A DNA stretch of 64,000 nt from positions 667,155 to 731,154 of the forward strand of contig NZ_JASJOO010000003.1 in the NCBI RefSeq assembly GCF_030070105.1. The letters are read 5' to 3'. Source of the stretch: Bermanella sp. WJH001 (GTDB lineage: Bacteria > Pseudomonadota > Gammaproteobacteria > Pseudomonadales > Oceanobacteraceae). The notes beneath the pieces were generated by a model, which did no database searches, was not told the origin of the DNA, and saw only the letters and a list, made by a program, of their open reading frames with translations. Of the stretch, positions 34,234 to 44,181 are shown piece after piece; position 1 is the first letter of the stretch, and the number at the start of each line of letters is the position of its first letter. Made by a program: the position numbers and the translations under genes.

Positions 34234-36435
34234 TTAGTCATCCATGGGTCTTAGGTTTGCATACGCCGATACTAGCCACTTGGTCCCATCAAAATCAAAG
34301 GACACTTGCAAGCGAGTTTGTGGCCCTTGCCCTTCCATATCTAACACAACCCCTTCACCAAATTTATCGTGCCACACGCGCTGACCAATATTTAAACCTG
34401 TGGCTTCTTTGGCACTTTGGGTGCTGAAATAATTAGATACTGGTTTTTTAACTGTGCTTTTTAAACGCACTTCTTGTAGAAATTCTTTTGGAATTTCACG
34501 AATAAAACGCGATGGTGAGTTAAAGGTTTCTTGGCCGTGTAAACGTCTGCTTTCGGCGTAGGTCATCACTAATTTTTCCATGGCGCGAGTAATGCCCACA
34601 TAACATAAGCGGCGCTCTTCTTCTAAACGGTTTGGATCATCCGCTGACATTTTATGGGGGAATAAACCTTCTTCCACACCCGCTAAAAACACCAGTGGGA
34701 ATTCCAAACCTTTGGCACTGTGCAGCGTCATCATTTGTACACTGTCTTCAAATTCATCCGCTTGTGAGTCACCAGCATCAAGTGCCGCTTGATCGATAAA
34801 CGCGGCCATGGGTGACGAATACAAAACCGCCTCTTCACCTTCTGCGGGAATTTCTTGCATGGCTTCTGGGTCAAAGCTTTTAGCGGCGGTTACCAATTCG
34901 TCTAAGTTTTCTAAACGGGCTTGGGCTTTTTCACCTTTTTCTTTTTGATGATGTTCGATCAAACCACTGTGTTGAATCACATGATCCACTTGTTCATATA
35001 GCTCAATGTTTTGTGTGCTTACTTCCATTTCATCAAGCAATTCTTCAAATTTACTTAACGAGGTAACCGCCCGCGGGGTTAAGAGTTTTTGACGAATGCT
35101 TTGCTCTAGGGCTTGCCAGAGTGAGGTACCGTGTTCACGGGCAAACGAGCGCAACTGTTGTACGGTTTTTTCACCAATGGCACGTGCCGGTACATTAATA
35201 ACCCGTTCTAATGCAGCATCATCATGACGATTTTGCAGCAACCTTAAATAGGCCATGGCGTTTTTAATTTCTAAGCGATCATAAAAGCGTTGCCCACCGT
35301 AAATTCGGTAGGGTAAATTAGCGCGAATAAAGGCTTCTTCAATGACACGTGACTGGGCATTAGAGCGATATAAAATGGCACAGTTTTCATAACGTTTAGT
35401 AGGGTTGGCTTTTTTCCAGCTTTCGATTTCATCACAAATAAAACGGGCTTCGTCTTGTTCGTTAAACGCGCTGTAAAGAGAGATCAGCTCACCCGCTTCA
35501 CCGTTAGTCCATAATTTTTTGCCTAAACGTGATGGGTTGTTATCAATGACCGCGTTGGCTGCATTTAGTATATTGCTGGTACTGCGATAGTTTTGCTCAA
35601 GTTTAATTTGCTGGGCACCGGCAAAGTCTTTGGTGAATTGCTGAATATTTTCAATTCGCGCACCTCGCCAACCATAAATAGATTGGTCGTCATCACCCAC
35701 CGCCATGACAGGCACCACATTCCCAGCCAGCACACGCAGCCAAGCATATTGGATGCTGTTGGTATCTTGAAACTCGTCCACCAAGATATAACGAAAACGA
35801 TTTTGATATTGCGCTAACACCGCTGGTTGGTTTAACCAAAGTTCGTGGGCGCGTAATAATAATTCGGCAAAATCCACCATGCCTGCTCGCTGGCAAGCTT
35901 CTTCATAGGCACCATAAATCGTAACCATGGTTTGTGCCCATTCGTCATTAAACGGCTGAATATGGGCAGCGCGTAAACCTTCATCTTTTTGTTCGTTGAT
36001 ATACCACTGTGCTTGTTTTGGCTGATAGGTGTTTTCATCTATGTTCAATGAACGCACGATACGTTTAATTAAACGCAGTTGGTCGTCACTGTCGATGACT
36101 TGGAAGTTTTCAGGCAGGTTGGCTTGTTTCCAATGGGTGCGCAATAAACGGTGGGCCAACGAGTGAAAGGTGCCAATCCATAAATGACGCGGACTGATCC
36201 CCGTTAATTCTTCAACACGGTGGCGCATTTCTTTAGCGGCTTTATTGGTAAAGGTTACCGCTAAAATCGAACCTGGGCTGATGTGTTCGATTTGCATCAA
36301 CCACGCAATACGGTGCACCAGTACGCGGGTTTTACCCGAGCCGGCACCGGCCAAAACCAATTGGTGATTAAGTGGTGAAGCAACCGCTTCGCGCTGTTCT
36401 GGGTTTAACCCATCTAAAAGTTCGGTAACGTCCAT
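34234..36435 (-). CDS. uvrD: DNA helicase II UvrD
   Basis: A 733-residue superfamily 1 helicase for nucleotide excision and mismatch repair. Walker A is LAGAGSGKTRVL (about residues 28-39). Other motifs: TFTNKAAKEMRHRV (Ia), VDEFQDTNSIQY (II), GDDDQSIYGWRGA (III), QNYRSTSNIL (IV), TLHSAKGLEFPLVFLAG (V) and YVGITRA (VI). The C-terminus ends in the typical HDKFGEGVVLDMEG part. The ATG at 36435 matches UvrD length; a frame open to 36477 adds 14 residues without family support. Confidence 0.97.
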   Translation of the reverse strand: MDVTELLDGLNPEQREAVASPLNHQLVLAGAGSGKTRVLVHRIAWLMQIEHISPGSILAVTFTNKAAKEMRHRVEELTGISPRHLWIGTFHSLAHRLLRTHWKQANLPENFQVIDSDDQLRLIKRIVRSLNIDENTYQPKQAQWYINEQKDEGLRAAHIQPFNDEWAQTMVTIYGAYEEACQRAGMVDFAELLLRAHELWLNQPAVLAQYQNRFRYILVDEFQDTNSIQYAWLRVLAGNVVPVMAVGDDDQSIYGWRGARIENIQQFTKDFAGAQQIKLEQNYRSTSNILNAANAVIDNNPSRLGKKLWTNGEAGELISLYSAFNEQDEARFICDEIESWKKANPTKRYENCAILYRSNAQSRVIEEAFIRANLPYRIYGGQRFYDRLEIKNAMAYLRLLQNRHDDAALERVINVPARAIGEKTVQQLRSFAREHGTSLWQALEQSIRQKLLTPRAVTSLSKFEELLDEMEVSTQNIELYEQVDHVIQHSGLIEHHQKEKGEKAQARLENLDELVTAAKSFDPEAMQEIPAEGEEAVLYSSPMAAFIDQAALDAGDSQADEFEDSVQMMTLHSAKGLEFPLVFLAGVEEGLFPHKMSADDPNRLEEERRLCYVGITRAMEKLVMTYAESRRLHGQETFNSPSRFIREIPKEFLQEVRLKSTVKKPVSNYFSTQSAKEATGLNIGQRVWHDKFGEGVVLDMEGQGPQTRLQVSFDFDGTKWLVSAYANLRPMDD

Positions 36436-36586
36436 AACACGGTGTCTTGCAAATGAGCGAGCATTATATCTGAGCAAGGCACTCCTTGCAGTGATTACTG
36501 TCCATCCTTACAGTGATTAGTATTAACACTTCTGATCACAAAAGACTTTAGGCTATACTTGCGCCAAAGCATGAAGCGAGCCCACT

Positions 36587-37453
36587 GTGCCCCATCAAAA
36601 CCCCTTTATTGATCAAATTCGTCAAGCCATACCCAAGATGCGTAAATCAGAGGTTAAGGTTGCGCAGTACGTGCTCAATAATGTGGAAGCTGTGATTCAC
36701 ATGCGCATTGTGGATTTAGCTCAAGAAGCCATGGTGAGTGAGCCAACCATTGTGCGATTTTGTCGTGCATTGGATTTAAACGGCTTTCAAGCGTTTAAAG
36801 TGCGTATGGCGCAAAGTAATACAGTGCATCACAGCCTTGGTCAATTTGCCATTGCCGAAGATGACACTAGCTCAGACATCATCAAAAAAATCTTCGACAC
36901 CAGTATTAATCAAATCATCACTACGCGTAATTTTTTAGATTCTGCCCAAGTAGCCGCAGCAGTGGATGCATTAAATAAAGCCAAGCGAGTTGAATTTTAT
37001 GGTTTTGGCGCATCGGGTGCCGTTGCCATGGACGCCATGCATAAGTTTTTTCGTTTGCAGTTTTCTACCGTGGCTTATTCTGACCCTCACATGCAATGCA
37101 TGTCAGCGGTGACATTACAAAAAGACGATGTGGTAGTAGCCATTAGTCAAAGCGGGCGCACCAAAGATTTACTGCATTCAATGGAAATCGCCAGACAGCA
37201 AGGGGTTCATGTGATTAGTTTATCACCACCCAATACTCCTGTGAGTGATCTGGCTGACTTACCCATTCATGTGGATATCAAAGAAGATACCGATGTATTT
37301 ACCCCGATGACATCTCGCATTGCGCACTTGTTAGTGATCGATTGTTTAGCGGTAGGTGTGGCTCAACGCAAAGGGCCTGACTTTGATGAACACTTAGCAA
37401 AAGTGAAAAAAAGCATCAGTTCTTTGCGTCACAATGAAAAATCGAACAAATAA
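36587..37453 (+). CDS. HexR-like RpiR-family regulator
   Basis: A 288-residue regulator. The N-terminal helix-turn-helix (about residues 1-78; MRIVDLAQEAMVSEPTIVRF) is followed by a SIS sugar-phosphate-binding domain (about 125-260; RVEFYGFGASGAVAMDAMHK, VVVAISQSGRTKDLL). The sequence fits HexR, which senses 2-keto-3-deoxy-6-phosphogluconate and controls central carbon genes. The usual HexR neighbours zwf, pgl and eda are absent, so the name is not assigned. Translation starts with GTG. Two copies of CAGTGATTA lie upstream (36489-36519), function unknown. Confidence 0.85.
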   Translation: MPHQNPFIDQIRQAIPKMRKSEVKVAQYVLNNVEAVIHMRIVDLAQEAMVSEPTIVRFCRALDLNGFQAFKVRMAQSNTVHHSLGQFAIAEDDTSSDIIKKIFDTSINQIITTRNFLDSAQVAAAVDALNKAKRVEFYGFGASGAVAMDAMHKFFRLQFSTVAYSDPHMQCMSAVTLQKDDVVVAISQSGRTKDLLHSMEIARQQGVHVISLSPPNTPVSDLADLPIHVDIKEDTDVFTPMTSRIAHLLVIDCLAVGVAQRKGPDFDEHLAKVKKSISSLRHNEKSNK

Positions 37454-37608
37454 CACACAGCACAACTCATAATATCTACTGATAATTCCTCTGTTTGTGC
37501 ACTTGGCCAAGTTAAACGATTGTTTTTTAATCCGTTTATTGTCATGCTGTTGTCACCTTTACAAATAACAATAAGCCGTCTTAAGACAGGTAATCAAAAG
37601 GGTGATCC

Positions 37609-37794
37609 ATGGAAGCAGCTGAAATCATCAAAGACCAAGCAAGCGAAGAGTTGGTTAATTTTGATAAAAAGGGGAACATCGTTGTCTGCAAAAAAACCGA
37701 AGCTTCGGCTAAGTTAGTTGCACGACGAGCCATTGAAGCTCACCTTGAGCGCAAGAATATGCAGCTCGACGATTATTGGGATATGGACGACTAA
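37609..37794 (+). CDS. small conserved-looking acidic protein
   Basis: A 61-residue soluble protein (MEAAEIIKDQASEELVNFDK ... YWDMDD) with a mixed helical pattern, a basic middle part and an acidic C-terminus. AGGGTGATCC precedes the ATG, and a strong terminator follows the stop directly, which supports a real gene. I do not know its function. It is convergent with aroE. Confidence 0.75.
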   Translation: MEAAEIIKDQASEELVNFDKKGNIVVCKKTEASAKLVARRAIEAHLERKNMQLDDYWDMDD

Positions 37795-37795
37795 T

Positions 37796-37823
37796 AAAAA
37801 AAGCACCTTCGGGTGCTTTTTTT
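37796..37823. terminator. bidirectional terminator with TTCG loop
   Basis: Stem AAAAAAAGCACC / GGTGCTTTTTTT closed by a TTCG tetraloop, between two convergent genes. Confidence 0.95.
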
Positions 37824-37851
37824 ATGTCTCACTGTTAGTTGCTTGAGGTTT

Positions 37852-38679
37852 TTACATCCCTTGCAACTGTTTACGCATACTTGATAACACAGAAACACTA
37901 TCGGGTTTCACCCCGCGCCAAATCTCGAAACTCACGGCCGCCTGCTCAACCAGCATTCCTAAGCCATCGATGATTTTGTTCGCGCCTAAGTTTTGTGCCC
38001 AAACCAAAAACGGGGTCAGTTCTTTTGCGTACATCATGTCGTATACCGCGGTATGTGTCGCCACAACAGATTCAGGCAATGGCGGTAATTCACCGGCTAA
38101 GCTGGCAGACGTGCCATTGATGATCACATCAAATGCTTCTGTCAGCTCATCAAACGCTTTTGCTTCAATACTGCCCAAGTCTTTAAAACTATCTGCAAGT
38201 AGTTGTGCTTTCTCAAATGTGCGGTTAACAATCACAATGTGTTCAGGGTCTTGCTCTAAAAACGGCTGTAAAATCCCACGTACCGCACCACCGGCACCGA
38301 TGACCAAGATACGCTTACCTGTGATTTCAACATGCTGATTCATCACAAGGTCACGAACCAATCCAGCACCGTCGGTGTTATCGCCCAATATGCTGCCGTC
38401 TTCTTGCAATACAAGCGTGTTCACTGCTTGCGCGGTTTGGGCTCTTGGCGTTAAGGCTGTGGCTAGCTGAAATGCTTGCTCTTTAAATGGCACAGTGATG
38501 TTGAGACCTTTGCCTGAGCCTTTGAAAAAATCTTTTACCGCAGGCTCAAACCCTTCTTTTGGCACCAGCATGGCACTGTAAACTAAGTCTTGTTTTGCCT
38601 GTTCGGCAAACTGAGCATGAATGCTCGGGCTTTTACTATGATTAATGGGATTACCCATTACCGCATATAAGTCGGTCAC
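37852..38679 (-). CDS. aroE: shikimate dehydrogenase
   Basis: A 275-residue NADP-dependent enzyme that reduces 3-dehydroshikimate in aromatic amino-acid synthesis. Signatures: MGNPINHSKSPSIHAQFA (shikimate site), NITVPFKEQAF with the catalytic Lys, DNTDGAGLVRDL with the catalytic Asp, and the NADP motif VIGAGGAVRGI (about residues 127-137) followed by IVNRTFEKA. It lies downstream of hemF on the same strand. Confidence 0.96.
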   Translation of the reverse strand: MTDLYAVMGNPINHSKSPSIHAQFAEQAKQDLVYSAMLVPKEGFEPAVKDFFKGSGKGLNITVPFKEQAFQLATALTPRAQTAQAVNTLVLQEDGSILGDNTDGAGLVRDLVMNQHVEITGKRILVIGAGGAVRGILQPFLEQDPEHIVIVNRTFEKAQLLADSFKDLGSIEAKAFDELTEAFDVIINGTSASLAGELPPLPESVVATHTAVYDMMYAKELTPFLVWAQNLGANKIIDGLGMLVEQAAVSFEIWRGVKPDSVSVLSSMRKQLQGM

Positions 38680-38716
38680 TCAAATGGCCTCTGTGGCTTA
38701 AAACAATTAAAAATGA

Positions 38717-39619
<903 letters not shown>

Positions 39620-39626
39620 TTATTAC

Positions 39627-40178
39627 TTATCCTCGGATCACTCGCCCAGTTTCCATATCAATGATGCGACTGGGTGCATTTGCCAAGCCGGTCGGACCTG
39701 ACAAAATAAAATCTAAATAAGGGCCCAACACGCACTTGGCCTGTATGGCACTTTTCACTGTGGGTTTGCCCGAAAAATTGGCAGAGGTAGAGACGATTGG
39801 GCCACCAAACGCTTTACATAATTGCTGCACCATGGGATGCGAGCTCACTCGGATGGCCACTGTATCAAACTGTCCATGAACCAGTTTGGGCACTCGGTTT
39901 TTATGAGGCACCAACCAGGTTACGGCACCTGGCCAGCTAGCATTTAATTTTTCAATCACAGCCTCATCTTGGTCATGCAATAAAAAATCAAATTGCTCGA
40001 TGTTTGCCGCAACTAAAATTAAACCTTTATGGGCATCTCGGCGCTTTATTTGTATCACGCGCTCAAGGGCACTTTCATTAAATGGATCACAACCCAAACC
40101 CCATACCGTTTCGGTTGGGTAGGCAATGACGCCTGATGTTTGTAAAACGTTACTTGCTTTATAAATTGGCCAGCGCAT
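39627..40178 (-). CDS. tsaC: L-threonylcarbamoyladenylate synthase TsaC
   Basis: A 183-residue YrdC-domain enzyme that makes threonylcarbamoyl-AMP for the t6A37 modification of ANN-decoding tRNAs. Motifs: GVIAYPTETVWGLGCDPFNE, IQIKRRDAHKGLILVAANIE and the terminal STSANFSGKP. The ATG at 40178 gives the usual short TsaC length; an in-frame start at 40235 adds 19 residues that overlap the upstream region without homology. It follows dprA by about 65 bases. Confidence 0.94.
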   Translation of the reverse strand: MRWPIYKASNVLQTSGVIAYPTETVWGLGCDPFNESALERVIQIKRRDAHKGLILVAANIEQFDFLLHDQDEAVIEKLNASWPGAVTWLVPHKNRVPKLVHGQFDTVAIRVSSHPMVQQLCKAFGGPIVSTSANFSGKPTVKSAIQAKCVLGPYLDFILSGPTGLANAPSRIIDMETGRVIRG

Positions 40179-40243
40179 ATTGTGAGCTTTGAAGGACGGA
40201 ATGCGCAAGTTACCTAAGCTCAGCCTTTCATGCAAGGGGCAGC

Positions 40244-41368
40244 CTAAATGCGAGCATATACACCTTGTTCGTGGGTTAAGATTCCTGCTAATTCTAGCTC
40301 CATTAACACCATAGAAAGTTGACCCACATCCAGTTGCGTTTTATTCACTAAACTCTCCATATCAGTACCATCATAATCTAACGCGGCGTAGACTTTTAAT
40401 TGCTCACCTTGCAAATCCAACTGGGCATCATTGTTTTGTGCACAATTTAATTTGTGTGCTCCTGCCTCATTTCTTGGGGTTAATTGCAAGCTAAGCTCCT
40501 GCAAAACTTGTTCAGGGGTTTCGATCAAACTGGCCCCTTGGCGAATTAAAAAATGACATCCTGCTTTTTGCGGATTTTGAATAGACCCAGGAATTGCCAT
40601 CACATCTCGGTTTTGCTCAAGGGCTTGTCGTGCGGTAATCAAAGAGCCGCTTTTTAATGTGGCTTCCACCACTAACGTTGCCAAACTTAAACCACTGACG
40701 ATCCGGTTGCGCCTAGGAAAGTGCCCTTTCATGGCATTTGCACCCAGTGCAAATTCACTGACCAACGCTCCTTTTTCGCTAATTTGTTCCGCAAGTTTTA
40801 TATTGGCTTTAGGGTAAATATTATCAATACCCGTGCCCAATACCGCGATCGTTGTGCCACCCAAATCAACCACTCCTTGATGGGCAAGCGCATCAACACC
40901 GCGGGCCAAGCCACTGGTAATAGTGACACCAAGGTTCGCTAACTGTTGAGCAAAATCATACGCTTGCTGTGCGCCACTATGAGTTGGGTAGCGACTGCCC
41001 ACCATGGCCACTTGGGGAAAGTTAAGTGCTGCCTTGTTGCCTTTTACCATTAACAACGGCGGCGCTGTGGCAATTTGCTTTAAATGCTCAGGGTAATCTT
41101 GGCAATCTAATGTGAGTAAATGATGCTGTGGGGATTGCGCCCACTTTAATGCAGATTCAACCTGTTTACTGGGTTTATTGGGTGGGTGTTTTAATACGTG
41201 TGTGGCACTTTTATCACTCATGCCTAAGCTTTTTAATTGCTCTATTTCGAAGTTGAAAATCTCACTAAGCTCAATATCTGCAGCGATGATCTTTTGAAAG
41301 GTTTTAGGTCCAACCCCTGGCACTAACGCGAGACTTATCCACGCAAGTTGTTGTGTCGTCCAGTCCAT
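40244..41368 (-). CDS. dprA: DNA processing protein DprA
   Basis: A 374-residue protein that binds incoming single-stranded DNA and loads RecA during transformation. Residues about 1-65 form a helix-hairpin-helix part (LVPGVGPKTFQKIIAA). The Rossmann-like core shows MVGSRYPTHSGAQQAYDF and TSGLARGVDALAHQG (about 120-170), with FPRRNRIVSGLSLATLVVEA. A C-terminal winged helix lies at about 310-370. It is separated from the LysM gene upstream by a terminator hairpin. Confidence 0.95.
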   Translation of the reverse strand: MDWTTQQLAWISLALVPGVGPKTFQKIIAADIELSEIFNFEIEQLKSLGMSDKSATHVLKHPPNKPSKQVESALKWAQSPQHHLLTLDCQDYPEHLKQIATAPPLLMVKGNKAALNFPQVAMVGSRYPTHSGAQQAYDFAQQLANLGVTITSGLARGVDALAHQGVVDLGGTTIAVLGTGIDNIYPKANIKLAEQISEKGALVSEFALGANAMKGHFPRRNRIVSGLSLATLVVEATLKSGSLITARQALEQNRDVMAIPGSIQNPQKAGCHFLIRQGASLIETPEQVLQELSLQLTPRNEAGAHKLNCAQNNDAQLDLQGEQLKVYAALDYDGTDMESLVNKTQLDVGQLSMVLMELELAGILTHEQGVYARI

Positions 41369-41406
41369 GACAACGCTTCCTGTTGTGATTCACAATATTC
41401 AGGCAC

Positions 41407-41444
41407 AAAAAAAGCCTTTGGTTACTTTAACCAAAGGCTTTTTT
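41407..41444. terminator. terminator between LysM gene and dprA
   Basis: Stem AAAAAAGCCTTTGG / CCAAAGGCTTTTTT with a short AT loop. On the minus strand it follows the LysM gene and precedes dprA, so dprA may depend on read-through or its own promoter. Confidence 0.88.
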
Positions 41445-41492
41445 GATTGAATCAGGCGATGGTCTTAAATATGAAAACCATCCATCAATGAT

Positions 41493-42542
41493 TTACTGTG
41501 GGCTGCGTACTTCATCACCGACTGATAAAGGCACTTTTGCTCTTAAAATCAGGCCATAACTCACTTTATCAAACACACGGAATAACATCATAAGGCCCGC
41601 ACGCTCTGAAGGCAGTTTCACTTTTTGACGAGTCACACGGTCAATAATGGTATTACCTTCTTTATAAACCGCTAATACATTACCTTCGGTCACACCATCG
41701 CGCTCACCTTGGTTAACCACCACCACTTGGTACTGACCAATTTGTGTGACACCACCCAACACGGCAATCATACGACCGTAAATGTTATCTGGCGGTGAGC
41801 TTGGTACAAAGTTCGCTACCACTTGGCGATCTTCTGTGGCTAATAAACGGTCGCCTGCCATCACTTCTTCACGTGAGTTTGAAAGGGATAGGGTTGCAAC
41901 ATCGCCATCCCATGCCTGCACCGAACCGGCACCCACTTCACGCGCTTCTAGGCCCAGTACCTCAGATGTATCAGGGTCAACAAACACCTGCCCTTTACGG
42001 AAGATGCCATAACCCGCTTGTGGGTCTTCACCTTTGTCAAAACCACGGGCGTAAACTTTACCGCCACCGCCTGCCAAGATGCGGTTATCATCACCGGCCA
42101 CCACATAGGGTGCACCGCTTAACTGTTTGCTCTTCACAATGCGGCTATTGGTCATAAAACTAGAAATAGCCGTCATGGGAATCGGAGGGATGGCACTGGC
42201 TAACATACTGATGCGCGCGGTTGGTGTGAGCTTAATGACTTCGTTTGCCGCCGCTGAACGCTCAGTTACCGTGACTTTCACTTCTTTGCCACGGTACACC
42301 AGCCCGATTGTGTCACCTGGGTAAATCAAATGCGGGTTTTCAATTTGTTCGTTGATTTGCCAGATCTCAGGCCACAGCCACGCATCTTCTAAAAACTTTT
42401 GTGATAAATCCCAAAGGGTATCGCCGTCTTTGACCACATACTCAACAGGGTGACCCGGTTTTAAATCCACCGCATGTGCGATACCAACACCGCCAACAAT
42501 ACACAGGGCTAAAGTGATGCTTTTAAGCAAGGGGTTGAGCAT
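41493..42542 (-). CDS. LysM-domain peptidoglycan-binding protein
   Basis: A 349-residue exported protein. The signal peptide (MLNPLLKSITLALCIVGGVGIAHA) is followed by one LysM domain (YVVKDGDTLWDLSQKFLEDA ... PHLIYPGDTIGLVY, about residues 34-84). The remainder is beta-rich and unassigned. A gene of this kind lies between dprA and def in Pseudomonas as well. A role in the cell wall or septal peptidoglycan is likely from the domain only. It is divergent from def across 127 bases. Confidence 0.9.
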   Translation of the reverse strand: MLNPLLKSITLALCIVGGVGIAHAVDLKPGHPVEYVVKDGDTLWDLSQKFLEDAWLWPEIWQINEQIENPHLIYPGDTIGLVYRGKEVKVTVTERSAAANEVIKLTPTARISMLASAIPPIPMTAISSFMTNSRIVKSKQLSGAPYVVAGDDNRILAGGGGKVYARGFDKGEDPQAGYGIFRKGQVFVDPDTSEVLGLEAREVGAGSVQAWDGDVATLSLSNSREEVMAGDRLLATEDRQVVANFVPSSPPDNIYGRMIAVLGGVTQIGQYQVVVVNQGERDGVTEGNVLAVYKEGNTIIDRVTRQKVKLPSERAGLMMLFRVFDKVSYGLILRAKVPLSVGDEVRSPQ

Positions 42543-42669
42543 GGGTTAATCCCTTATTTTTATTTGTATACTGCGGTTATGAGACAACCGGCTGCTACAT
42601 TGGATATAATAGTTACATACAATATTAGCAGGGCCTGTGCCCTAATGACTACTAAGGCATCACAAGTTT

Positions 42670-43185
42670 ATGGCTATATTAGATATTTTAGAGTTTCCTG
42701 ACCCTCGCTTGCGCACAAAAGCCAAGCCAATTACTCAGGTAACCGACAAACACCGTCAACTGATTAAAGACATGTTAGACACCATGTATGCCGCACCCGG
42801 CATTGGTCTGGCAGCCTCTCAGGTGGATGTTCATGAGCAATTAATTGTGATTGATTTGAGCGAAGATCAAAGCGAGCCGCTGGTTTTTATTAATCCTAAA
42901 ATCACCGTGTTAGATGGTGATATGGAAAAAATGCAAGAAGGCTGCTTGAGTATCCCTGGCTTTTACGAAGACGTTGAACGTGTTGAGCACTGCTTAATCG
43001 AAGCACTCGACAAAGATGGCAAACCATTTACCCTCGAAGCCACTGGTTTATTAGCCGTATGTATTCAGCACGAAATGGATCATCTCGACGGCAAGTTGAT
43101 GGTGGATTATATATCCAGCACCAAGCGTGATCGCATTCGTAAAAAACTAGAAAAGCAGCATCGTTTAGCCGCTAAACACGCTTAA
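42670..43185 (+). CDS. def: peptide deformylase
   Basis: A 171-residue iron metalloprotease that removes the formyl group from nascent proteins. All three motifs are intact: GIGLAASQ (about residues 44-51), EGCLSIPG (with the metal Cys) and HEMDHLDG (with the two metal His and the catalytic Glu). fmt follows closely, so the enzymes adding and removing the formyl group are encoded together. Confidence 0.97.
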   Translation: MAILDILEFPDPRLRTKAKPITQVTDKHRQLIKDMLDTMYAAPGIGLAASQVDVHEQLIVIDLSEDQSEPLVFINPKITVLDGDMEKMQEGCLSIPGFYEDVERVEHCLIEALDKDGKPFTLEATGLLAVCIQHEMDHLDGKLMVDYISSTKRDRIRKKLEKQHRLAAKHA

Positions 43186-43239
43186 TTTTTCATGCCGAGC
43201 CTTGCTCGGCATGATGGTTTTCACCCTAAGGATTTTCCC

Positions 43240-44181
43240 TTGAGAATTGTATTTGCAGGCACCCCAGATTTTGCCGCTCGCCATTTAGAGGCTTTATTAA
43301 ACACGTCTGCCAATATTGTTGGTGTTTATACCCAGCCAGATCGCCCAGCGGGGCGCGGCAAAAAACTGCAGCCAAGTGCCGTTAAACAAGTGGCGATGGA
43401 TAATGGTATTGATGTTTATCAGCCCCTTAATTTCAAAGCAGCTGAAGACGTGCAGCAACTGGCTGACCTGAAACCTGATTTATTCATCGTGGTGGCTTAT
43501 GGTTTATTACTGCCACAATCGGTTTTAGATATCCCCACTTTAGGCTGTATTAATAGCCATGCATCGTTATTGCCACGCTGGCGCGGCGCCGCTCCGATTC
43601 AGCGAGCCATTGAAGCAGGTGATGACAAAACCGGTGTCACCGTCATGCAGATGGAGCTAGGGTTAGATACCGGCCCAATGTTATATAAAGTGGATACCCC
43701 CATCATGCCAAATGACACAGGTGGCAGTTTGCACGATCGCCTAGCCAAAATCGGCAGTGAAGCGGTTGTGCATGTGGTGAATAAATTCTCTCAAGGTGCG
43801 GTTTTAGGTGAAGTGCAAAATGATGAGCTATCTACTTATGCGCATAAACTTAACAAAAATGAAGCCTTAATTGATTGGCGCCAAGACGCGCAACAAGTGG
43901 TGCAAAAAATTCGTGCGTTTAACCCCGTGCCCATGTGTTACACCTTATTGGGTGATCACCGTATTCGAGTATTAAAAGCTCAGGTTTATCCTAAAACCCA
44001 TACGGCTATTGCCGGTACCGTTTTATCGGTCAACGAAATGGGCATTATTATCGCCTGTGGCAACATGGCCGTATCCCTTGAGCAAATTCAACTGCCCGGT
44101 AAAAAGCCAATGCCTGTGGCTGATATTTTGAACGGCAAACACCCTTTTAACGAACACTATGTGTTAGCCAGCGAGCTTTAA
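43240..44181 (+). CDS. fmt: methionyl-tRNA formyltransferase
   Basis: A 313-residue enzyme that formylates initiator Met-tRNA using 10-formyl-THF. The TTG at 43240 is chosen as the start. It follows AAGGA at good spacing and gives the canonical N-terminus (M)RIVFAGTPDFAARHLEALL and the usual length of about 314. The frame is open back to an ATG at 43192, which would add 16 residues without family support. Motifs: NSHASLLPRWRGAAPIQRAI (catalytic Asn-His region) and LDTGPML. rsmB begins immediately after the stop. Confidence 0.95.
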   Translation: MRIVFAGTPDFAARHLEALLNTSANIVGVYTQPDRPAGRGKKLQPSAVKQVAMDNGIDVYQPLNFKAAEDVQQLADLKPDLFIVVAYGLLLPQSVLDIPTLGCINSHASLLPRWRGAAPIQRAIEAGDDKTGVTVMQMELGLDTGPMLYKVDTPIMPNDTGGSLHDRLAKIGSEAVVHVVNKFSQGAVLGEVQNDELSTYAHKLNKNEALIDWRQDAQQVVQKIRAFNPVPMCYTLLGDHRIRVLKAQVYPKTHTAIAGTVLSVNEMGIIIACGNMAVSLEQIQLPGKKPMPVADILNGKHPFNEHYVLASEL